From Granulosicoccaceae bacterium (GTDB lineage: Bacteria; Pseudomonadota; Gammaproteobacteria; Granulosicoccales; Granulosicoccaceae), in NCBI GenBank assembly GCA_020629835.1, contig JAHDCO010000023.1, positions 22,150 through 54,581 on the forward strand: a stretch of 32,432 nucleotides of DNA, written 5' to 3'. The notes beneath the pieces are model-generated. The model ran no database searches. It was not told the DNA's origin and was given only the letters and a program-made list of their open reading frames with translations. Below, one piece after another: positions 26,489-32,432 of this stretch. The position numbers were made by a program, and so were the translations under genes. Numbering within the stretch: the first letter of the stretch is position 1; each line of letters opens with the position of its first letter.

Positions 26489-26519
26489 GGGCCAGCGCTT
26501 TTGAATATTAGGCTGGCCC
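26489..26519 (+). promoter_or_regulatory. GC-rich hairpin in the response-regulator leader
   Basis: GGGCCAGC (26489-26496) and GCTGGCCC (26512-26519) make a perfect 8-bp stem around a 15-base AT-rich loop. It ends 25 bases before the response-regulator ATG and 12 before its AGGAG. No T-run follows directly. A TATTAT (26469-26474) just upstream is a possible -10, which would put the hairpin at the 5' end of the mRNA. The rest of this 166-base gap is AT-rich and holds no gene. Confidence 0.5.
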
Positions 26520-26544
26520 CTAGCACCTGTTTTAGGAGTGGCAC

Positions 26545-27252
26545 ATGTCTGACCGACCCGCATTGCGCATTGCGTTGCTTGAAGATGATCCAGAGCAGTC
26601 GGCCAAAGTCAGTGGCTGGATAGAAGACCGCGGATACCATTGCGGCGCGTACTCTTCTGCCGAAGAATTCCAGCGCGCGTTTCGTAAATCCAGTTACGAC
26701 GTATTGATATTGGATTGGATGTTGACCACCGGCAGTTCGGGTTTGGAAGTATTGACGTGGGTGCGCAAAACGCTCACGAGCGATATTCCTATTATCTTTG
26801 TGACCTCTCGTGTGGCCGAAGAGGACATCGTGACGGCGTTACAAGCCGGAGCCGATGACTACCTGTCAAAGCCTGTACGACAGCATGAGTTACTGGCTCG
26901 TTTGTTTGCCCTGGCTCGTCGTGCCCAGCCGGAATCCGAAGTGTTGGAATGCCCACCGTACGTGTTCAACACTGCCAACCGTGAAGTGCTTTTAAACGAT
27001 GAACCCATAAAGCTCACCGAAAAAGAGTACGAGCTAGCGTTGTTCTTGTTCCGTAATCGTGGCCGTGTATTGTCACGCCAGCACTTGTTGACATCGGTTT
27101 GGGGCACATCGGCAGAGCTAAACACGCGAACCGTTGACACACACGCAAGCCGCTTACGCAAAAAGCTAAACCTGTTAGCCACTGAACGCTGGAAGTTAAC
27201 GTCAATCTACCAGCATGGTTACCGCCTCGAAGAGCACACCAGCCCTGGCTGA
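26545..27252 (+). CDS. OmpR/PhoB-family response regulator
   Basis: A 235-residue DNA-binding response regulator. The receiver domain (6-125) has the acidic pocket Glu13-Asp14-Asp15, the phosphorylation site Asp57 in LILDWML, Thr87 in FVTSR and Lys109 in YLSKPV. The winged-helix output domain (about 138-230) ends with TRTVDTHASRLRKKL and IYQHGYRL, the OmpR signature. The ATG has a strong AGGAG. The kinase gene starts inside the last 13 codons, so the two are coupled and surely partners. Target genes cannot be inferred. Confidence 0.94.
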   Translation: MSDRPALRIALLEDDPEQSAKVSGWIEDRGYHCGAYSSAEEFQRAFRKSSYDVLILDWMLTTGSSGLEVLTWVRKTLTSDIPIIFVTSRVAEEDIVTALQAGADDYLSKPVRQHELLARLFALARRAQPESEVLECPPYVFNTANREVLLNDEPIKLTEKEYELALFLFRNRGRVLSRQHLLTSVWGTSAELNTRTVDTHASRLRKKLNLLATERWKLTSIYQHGYRLEEHTSPG

Positions 27253-29872
27253 GCGCGCAAAGCACCGGCGGCACAGCGTTACGTTGTTGTCGCTGGGGGC
27301 GTTTTTGTGCGCCTTGTTTGTGCTCACCGCGTTACTGTTGTGGAGCGAGAGCACGTTAAAGCTCGATCGCCTGTTACACGACACCTGGGTACGCGTTAAC
27401 CAGCGAGATACCCCTAAAGATCTCGTAATCGTAGGGATCGACCCTCAAAGCCTTCAGGACTACGGCCGTTGGCCATGGCCACGCACTCTACAAGCTGAGT
27501 TGTTCGATAGGTTGGCTGAGTCTGACGCCGAAGGCGTGGTGGTGGATCTGTTATACACCGAGGCAGCGTTTGACCCTGCTGACGATAGACGCTTGGCGGA
27601 TGCCATCAAAGCGTTACCCAAAACTGTTCTACCAGTACTAACAGAAACCCGCCGCGTTGGCGTCAGTAACTCTGGAGATGTTGAGCGTCTGCCAGTACCT
27701 GCGTTGCTGCGACACGTGCAGGATCTGGGGCAAATACAAATGCCCATCGACGATGATGGCATCGTCCGGCGCGTATTTTTAATGGCCGGTTACAACACGC
27801 CGCATTGGCCAACTTTATCGTTAGCCGCTCATCAAGCGTTCGGCAGTGCGGATGGTGTTTTAGAAATAACAAAGCTTCCTGGATTGTCTCGCGCGCCCGA
27901 GGGGCAAATCGGGCAATGGCTGCAAGACTTTGAAGTCATGATTCCCTTTTACGGACCGCGTGGAGCGTTTACGACGGTGTCGGCGGGTGAGGTGTTGGAT
28001 GGTGCAATCCCCCCTTCGTATTTTGATAACAAAGTGGTGTTCGTTGGTATGACATCAGTAGGTTTACAGGACGTCGTGCCGACACCGGTATCTGCTCTGG
28101 ACCAACCGATACCCGGTGTTGAGATTCATGCAAATCTGTTTGCAGGGTTACGAGACGGCAGTTTGATAACTCGCATCGATGGCCGTTGGAATTTAGTCGT
28201 AGCGCTTGCCATGTTGCCGTTCCTGATGTGGGTCTATTCGCGCGCCGGGCCCGAATGGTCGTTGGCTGCAGCCATCGCTGTGTCGTTCGCCCCAATAGGA
28301 TTAAGTTATGTGTTGTATCAAAGCTTTCAGCTTTGGTATGCACCACTTGCCGCATCCATTCCCATCCTGGTGAGTTATCTAGCCTGGAGTGGAAACCGAC
28401 TTCGGTTTGTTAACCGATTCCTGGCAAGCCAAAGTAAAAAGTTAGAAATTGAGCAAGCTCCGCGCGATCGTTACACCAACGAAGATTTAACGCGATTCTT
28501 CACACATGCAGCGCTGCATCTACCGCTGGATGGCTGGCGCTTTTCAACTAAGTCGTTAAGTCATGTAGGCGGGGATAATCCACCGCCACGAGCAACCGGT
28601 TTATCCGAATCCTGGGTTAGGGAAGGCAATGTCTACGCGCGCCGTTACCCTACCGACGACCGCCTGGATGTCATGTTGTCGGTCGGAGACCCCATCGTTG
28701 CTGACGAACTTACGCGCTATATCGATCGTTTGTCACGGGTACGGCGACGCATAAAACCATCCATCTGGCGTGGCTCGATAGAGCAGCTGCAAAACAACGC
28801 TTTAAAACTTGGTGATCAGTTGGAATGGTTGCGTGCTGTTAAAGCATTCTCCGACACCATTTTGGACGGTAGTCCGGCAGGGTTCATCGTGTGGAATGTG
28901 GTGGGTGAACCGATACGCCTGAATGACCTGTTAATGCGGATGCTGCCAGACGTCGGACCACGACCGTTGATGCGTGAGTTCATTGAACGTGCAGGCGTCG
29001 ATGTTAGTCACAACGAAGAGGCACGTGAGAATTTTGAGAACCTTATCCAGCGGGCGGTACCTTGGCAGTTCACGGTGCAGCAGGATGAGAAAGAGCTACT
29101 GATTGGTTTCAGTGCGGTAGGGGCGTCGCTCGCTGATCGATTGTTGTGTGCGACAGTCATTGATGTGAGTGAGATTCGTACCGCTGAGCGTGCTCGCGCT
29201 GAAATGATGGATTATTTATCGCACGACTTGCGATCTCCGTTGGTGTCCAGTTTGTACCTGCTGGATGCTGATGGTGAATCCGTTAGCACCGAAGACCTGG
29301 CTAGCGCTCGACGAAATATCCAATCGTCACTCACCATGATGGACAACCTGCTGCATATGTCTCGAGCAGATACCGTTAGCGTAGAGTCATTCAAGGATGT
29401 GTTGTTGGATAACATCATCGACAACGTAACCACACGGTATATGCCGCAAGCCAGTGCTCGGCGTATCACGTTGCATTTGTCGGTATGTGACGATGAGCTA
29501 TGGCTATTTGGTGATGCAGGGTTACTCGATCGGGCCGTCGGTAACTTACTGAGTAACGCCATTAAGTACTCCAACGAAGGTGGGGAAGTTTGGTTGGATG
29601 TAAAGCGTTTTGATGATGAGACCACCGATCGATCTGAGGCGGTAATCACCGTCATTGATGATGGAGTGGGTATCGACCCGGCTATTATCGATTCGTTGTT
29701 TACGCGTTTCAAACGCGACCCCAGCGTAGCGGATCGTTTTCGTGGTATCGGTTTGGGGCTGGCTTTGGTCGCTCGTGTGGCAAGGCAACACGGGGGCAGC
29801 GTAACCGCTCACAGTAGCGGGAAAGGCGCGAAATTCGAATTCCGCCTGCCCTTAGGTGCGGAAGGGGACTAA
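27215..29872 (+). CDS. CHASE2-domain sensor histidine kinase
   Basis: An 885-residue membrane sensor kinase. A first membrane helix lies at about 22-43, followed by a periplasmic CHASE2 domain (about 45-320, with VIVGIDPQSLQDYGRWPWPR and VVFVGMTSVGLQD). Three more helices follow (about 325-341, 348-368, 374-391). A cytoplasmic linker and a weak PAS-like region (about 540-655) lead to the HisKA domain with His670 in LSHDLRSPLV. The HATPase domain has the N-box NLLSNAIKYS, G1 DDGVGID and G2 GIGLGLAL. The ATG overlaps the regulator by 38 bases. CHASE2 ligands are unknown. It is convergent with rpiA across 21 bases. Confidence 0.92.
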   Translation: MVTASKSTPALAERAKHRRHSVTLLSLGAFLCALFVLTALLLWSESTLKLDRLLHDTWVRVNQRDTPKDLVIVGIDPQSLQDYGRWPWPRTLQAELFDRLAESDAEGVVVDLLYTEAAFDPADDRRLADAIKALPKTVLPVLTETRRVGVSNSGDVERLPVPALLRHVQDLGQIQMPIDDDGIVRRVFLMAGYNTPHWPTLSLAAHQAFGSADGVLEITKLPGLSRAPEGQIGQWLQDFEVMIPFYGPRGAFTTVSAGEVLDGAIPPSYFDNKVVFVGMTSVGLQDVVPTPVSALDQPIPGVEIHANLFAGLRDGSLITRIDGRWNLVVALAMLPFLMWVYSRAGPEWSLAAAIAVSFAPIGLSYVLYQSFQLWYAPLAASIPILVSYLAWSGNRLRFVNRFLASQSKKLEIEQAPRDRYTNEDLTRFFTHAALHLPLDGWRFSTKSLSHVGGDNPPPRATGLSESWVREGNVYARRYPTDDRLDVMLSVGDPIVADELTRYIDRLSRVRRRIKPSIWRGSIEQLQNNALKLGDQLEWLRAVKAFSDTILDGSPAGFIVWNVVGEPIRLNDLLMRMLPDVGPRPLMREFIERAGVDVSHNEEARENFENLIQRAVPWQFTVQQDEKELLIGFSAVGASLADRLLCATVIDVSEIRTAERARAEMMDYLSHDLRSPLVSSLYLLDADGESVSTEDLASARRNIQSSLTMMDNLLHMSRADTVSVESFKDVLLDNIIDNVTTRYMPQASARRITLHLSVCDDELWLFGDAGLLDRAVGNLLSNAIKYSNEGGEVWLDVKRFDDETTDRSEAVITVIDDGVGIDPAIIDSLFTRFKRDPSVADRFRGIGLGLALVARVARQHGGSVTAHSSGKGAKFEFRLPLGAEGD

Positions 29873-29893
29873 GGCCCGCAACAATTAGCCATG

Positions 29894-30556
29894 TTATGCA
29901 CGAGGTAAATGCGTTTCCGTTCGCCCGTCAGCGTACCCAACGATTAGCTCATCAGCAGGCCTTAAAGCGAATAAACCGACCGTCACGATACCGGGTATTG
30001 CATTGGCCGACTGTTCTAAACCCTTGGGGTCTGAGATGTGAAAGCCGTGGCAATCCAAAATGATATTGCCGTTGTCGGTAATTACACCCTCTCGGTACTC
30101 TGGGTCACAGCCTAATTTCAGTAGTTCTCGGGCGGCAAAACTTCGCGCCATGGGGATGACTTCAACTGGTACAGGAAACGCACCCAGTACATCGACCTGC
30201 TTGCTGTCATCAGCAATGCAGACAAAACGCTTACTAGCGCCGGCGATGATTTTTTCGCGGGTTAGTGCGGCGCCGCCACCCTTGATTAACTCAAGCATCG
30301 GGTTGGATTCGTCTGCGCCATCCACATACAGGTCTAACGTGCCGGTGGTGTTAAGGTCGAGCACGTCCACACCAATAGCCGTTAAGCGTTCCGCCGTTGC
30401 CACAGAGCTGGCCACAGCACCGCTCAAGCGAATACCAGACTCTGCCAGGGCATCGATGAAGCAGTTCACCGTGCTACCGGTGCCAACGCCCAAAATTGAG
30501 CCCTCTTCAATGTGACTCAGTGCCGCCTTTGCGGCTGCAACTTTTGCAGTGTTCAT
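29894..30556 (-). CDS. rpiA: ribose-5-phosphate isomerase A
   Basis: Interconverts ribose 5-phosphate and ribulose 5-phosphate in the pentose phosphate pathway. The phosphate loop GTGST (25-29), DGADE (79-83), [12 protein letters not shown] (92-103, with the catalytic Glu101) and the C-terminal [10 protein letters not shown] are all present. The frame runs 33 codons further upstream, into ilvA, but the family start ([13 protein letters not shown]) is this ATG, giving 220 residues (E. coli has 219). It is divergent from ilvA across 53 bases, an arrangement also known in pseudomonads. Confidence 0.97.
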   Translation of the reverse strand: MNTAKVAAAKAALSHIEEGSILGVGTGSTVNCFIDALAESGIRLSGAVASSVATAERLTAIGVDVLDLNTTGTLDLYVDGADESNPMLELIKGGGAALTREKIIAGASKRFVCIADDSKQVDVLGAFPVPVEVIPMARSFAARELLKLGCDPEYREGVITDNGNIILDCHGFHISDPKGLEQSANAIPGIVTVGLFALRPADELIVGYADGRTETHLPRA

Positions 30557-30591
30557 GGTGGTGTTACAGTGGCGTATTAAATAAGAAAACT

Positions 30592-30605
30592 GCGCCTCGA
30601 GGCGC
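30592..30605. promoter_or_regulatory. perfect 14-bp palindrome over the ilvA ribosome-binding site
   Basis: GCGCCTCGAGGCGC is fully self-complementary and ends four bases before the ilvA ATG. Its right half contains GAGG (30599-30602), the likely Shine-Dalgarno sequence, seven bases before the start codon. It could be an operator for a dimeric repressor or a site where RNA pairing masks the ribosome-binding site. No leader peptide or attenuator is visible in the 53-base divergent gap. Confidence 0.4.
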
Positions 30606-30609
30606 GAGC

Positions 30610-32130
30610 ATGAACACTTTACACGAAGACTACTTACCCAAGATTCTGGCTGCACGAGTTTATGAAGTAAGCCAGGAAACTCGGCTGCATAAAGCGCCCA
30701 AATTAAGTGATCGCCTGGGCAACCGCGTACTGATCAAACGAGAAGATGAGCAACCGGTTTTTTCGTTCAAATGCCGTGGCGCTTTTAATCGAATTTTTCG
30801 CTTAACCCAAGAGGGAAGTGTCTCGGGTGTTATTGCCGCCTCCGCTGGCAATCATGCCCAAGGTGTTGCGTTAACCGCACAGTCGTTAGGCATCCCGGCC
30901 ATCATTGTCATGCCCACTCCCACACCGTCCATCAAAGTGGAAGCGGTGCGGGCAATGGGAGCTGAAATCGTTCTGCATGGCGATGATTTTGATACGGCAC
31001 TGGCTCATGCTAACCACTTGGTCGAGCAAACCGGTTATTCGTTTATTCACCCGTTTGATCACCCGGATACTATCGCAGGGCAAGCCACCATTGGGGTCGA
31101 GATCAGCCGTCAACACCCGGATAAAATTGATGCCGTGTTTATCCCCGTCGGTGGTGGTGGTATCGCTTCAGGCGTTGCGTTGTACTTAAAGTATTTGCGG
31201 CCCGACATTAAAATCTTTGGCGTAGAGCCGGTGGACGCGGCTTGCATGAAAAGGGCGTTGGAAGCGGACGAACGGGTTGTTCTGGACTCGGTAAGTCTGT
31301 TCGCCGATGGGGTGGCAGTTAAGCAGGCGGGTGCAGAAACGTTTCGTATTTGTCGAGAACTGCTGGATGATGTGATCCTGATAACGGTGGATGAAATGTC
31401 CACCGCGATTAAAGACATTTTTAACGACACGCGTACCCTGGCAGAACCCGCTGGCGCTCTGGGTGTTGCCGGGCTCAAAAAGTACGTGCAAACCACCGGT
31501 GCGAAAGATCAAACCCTGGTTGCCATCAACACCGGTGCAAACATCAATTTCGACAGATTGCGTCACATCGCTGAGCGTGTGGAAATCGGTGACAGCCGTG
31601 AAGCACTCTTCGGTGTGCGAATCCCGGAAACCCCTGGCAGTTTTCTGCACTTTTGCAATGTACTGGGTCGTCGGAGCATCACTGAATTTAACTACCGATA
31701 TTCGGATTCAGAGTCTGCTGTGGTGTTTGCTGGCGTGGAGGTTGAACGCGGTGCTGAAGAACGAGCTGAAATCGCCAGCACTCTGGAACAGGCCGGTTTT
31801 GATGTGCTGGACATGACGCACAACGATACCGCTAAGCTACACATACGCCATATGATCGGTGGGCATGCGAAGCTTCCCGATGAACAGGTACATCGATTGC
31901 GCTTTCCTGAGCGCCCCGGGGCCTTGTTAGATTTCTTGAAAGGTGTAGGCGAACAGTGGAATATTTCTATGTTCCATTACCGCAACCACGGTGCAGCCTA
32001 CGCTCGTGTGCTTATCGGTATCCAAGTGCCGGATGCGCACGCTGTTGAGTTCCCAGACTTTATCTCCGGCTTAGGTTTTCCAGCAGAGAATGAGTCCGAT
32101 AATGAGGCGTTTGATTGGTTCTTACGTTGA
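30610..32130 (+). CDS. ilvA: threonine ammonia-lyase (threonine dehydratase), biosynthetic
   Basis: Pyridoxal-phosphate enzyme that converts threonine to 2-oxobutanoate, the first step to isoleucine. The PLP lysine is Lys54 in [10 protein letters not shown], with SAGNHAQG (78-85) and the phosphate loop GGGGIASG further on. Two ACT-like domains (about 330-405 and 420-500) provide isoleucine/valine control, which marks the biosynthetic rather than catabolic form. The frame opens at 30496, but the ATG at 30610 gives the family N-terminus and 506 residues (E. coli has 514). A palindrome covers its ribosome-binding site. Confidence 0.97.
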   Translation: MNTLHEDYLPKILAARVYEVSQETRLHKAPKLSDRLGNRVLIKREDEQPVFSFKCRGAFNRIFRLTQEGSVSGVIAASAGNHAQGVALTAQSLGIPAIIVMPTPTPSIKVEAVRAMGAEIVLHGDDFDTALAHANHLVEQTGYSFIHPFDHPDTIAGQATIGVEISRQHPDKIDAVFIPVGGGGIASGVALYLKYLRPDIKIFGVEPVDAACMKRALEADERVVLDSVSLFADGVAVKQAGAETFRICRELLDDVILITVDEMSTAIKDIFNDTRTLAEPAGALGVAGLKKYVQTTGAKDQTLVAINTGANINFDRLRHIAERVEIGDSREALFGVRIPETPGSFLHFCNVLGRRSITEFNYRYSDSESAVVFAGVEVERGAEERAEIASTLEQAGFDVLDMTHNDTAKLHIRHMIGGHAKLPDEQVHRLRFPERPGALLDFLKGVGEQWNISMFHYRNHGAAYARVLIGIQVPDAHAVEFPDFISGLGFPAENESDNEAFDWFLR

Positions 32131-32238
32131 CGCATCTGCACGATCTGCTGGGGTGAAACGGGCGTCCGGGATTCAGTCATCTAGACGCTGGTGAATACCC
32201 TATAAACTATGTACCTTAACTTTTCCGGGCTCCCAACC

Positions 32239-32432
32239 ATGTGGATACCTTACGTCGTTACTGCCGCCGCGCTTACGCTGGTAGCCCTTGCCGGTATGAA
32301 GGCCACCGTTATAGGGCCCTGGTATCGAGAGCTGAAAAAACCTTCGTGGAATCCACCCGATTGGGCATTCGGGGTCATCTGGACCATCATTTACGGATTC
32401 ATCATCGCGTCAATTGGTATTGCGTGGAACGC
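32239..32432 (+). CDS. TspO/MBR-family membrane protein (3' end cut by window)
   Basis: The first 64 codons of a tryptophan-rich membrane protein. WYRELKKPSWNPPDWAFGVIWTI is closely similar to the conserved first loop and second helix of TspO/MBR proteins, which bind porphyrins or sterol-like ligands; I describe it by this region only. A first helix lies at about 4-19. The ATG at 32239 is preferred; an in-frame ATG ten codons earlier (32209) is possible. A TATAAA lies at 32201-32206, a plausible -10 without a good -35. The 108-base gap after ilvA has no clear terminator. Confidence 0.82.
   Translation, partial: MWIPYVVTAAALTLVALAGMKATVIGPWYRELKKPSWNPPDWAFGVIWTIIYGFIIASIGIAWN

Noticed and set aside
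32165-32187. GCGTC...GACGC pairing after ilvA as a terminator
   Set aside because: Five base pairs with a long loop and no T-run; not a credible intrinsic terminator.
1-32432. Search for a mobile island, defence system, toxin-antitoxin pair, prophage or CRISPR
   Set aside because: All genes fall into core families in conserved order. I saw no transposase, integrase, repeat array, tRNA-adjacent joint or change in composition.

Overview
The window reads as an ordinary, densely packed stretch of gammaproteobacterial chromosome. The evidence is a set of syntenic blocks typical of that class: dapA-bamC-MBL hydrolase, xseB-ispA-dxs, ypjD/corB divergent from ffh, rpsP-rimM-trmD-rplS, hslR-pcnB-folK, and rpiA divergent from ilvA. 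The genus cannot be settled by eye. Base composition looks even and moderately GC-rich. I see no tRNA, rRNA, CRISPR array, insertion sequence, integrase or attachment site. No gene-free stretch exceeds 300 bases; the longest is about 166 bases, ahead of the response regulator.

Layout. 1-2.7 kb (minus strand): preT-preA, the NADH-dependent dihydropyrimidine dehydrogenase that begins reductive uracil/thymine breakdown, with its own promoter. 2.7-5.4 kb: proS divergent from a LysR-type regulator. 5.5-9.4 kb (plus): a PerM-family membrane protein, dapA, bamC and a metallo-beta-lactamase-fold hydrolase. 9.45-16.0 kb (minus): ypjD, corB, radA, xseB, ispA and dxs, almost all abutting or overlapping. 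16.1-21.5 kb (plus): ffh, a terminator, the ribosomal operon rpsP-rimM-trmD-rplS, then htpG. 21.6-22.6 kb: two tandem monohaem cytochromes c facing a small YcgL-domain gene. 22.7-26.4 kb (plus): hslR-pcnB-folK and a deoxynucleoside kinase homologue. 26.5-29.9 kb (plus): a response regulator overlapping a CHASE2 sensor kinase. 29.9-32.1 kb: rpiA divergent from ilvA. The window ends inside a TspO/MBR-family gene.

The genes mostly serve translation and RNA (ProS, Ffh, S16, RimM, TrmD, L19, Hsp15, PcnB), isoprenoid supply (Dxs, IspA), envelope (DapA, BamC), DNA repair (RadA, XseB) and central metabolism (RpiA, IlvA, FolK). Nothing here is a clear new multi-gene system.

The points that most deserve a second look are these: a poly(A) polymerase with an Arg/Asn/Gly-rich tail of about 240 residues that is interrupted by an acidic island; a deoxynucleoside kinase homologue whose Walker A lysine is replaced by threonine; the CHASE2 two-component pair with a long hairpin in its leader; and a perfect 14-bp palindrome overlying the ilvA ribosome-binding site. 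Many genes here use GTG or TTG starts, and I moved several starts away from the longest open frame.
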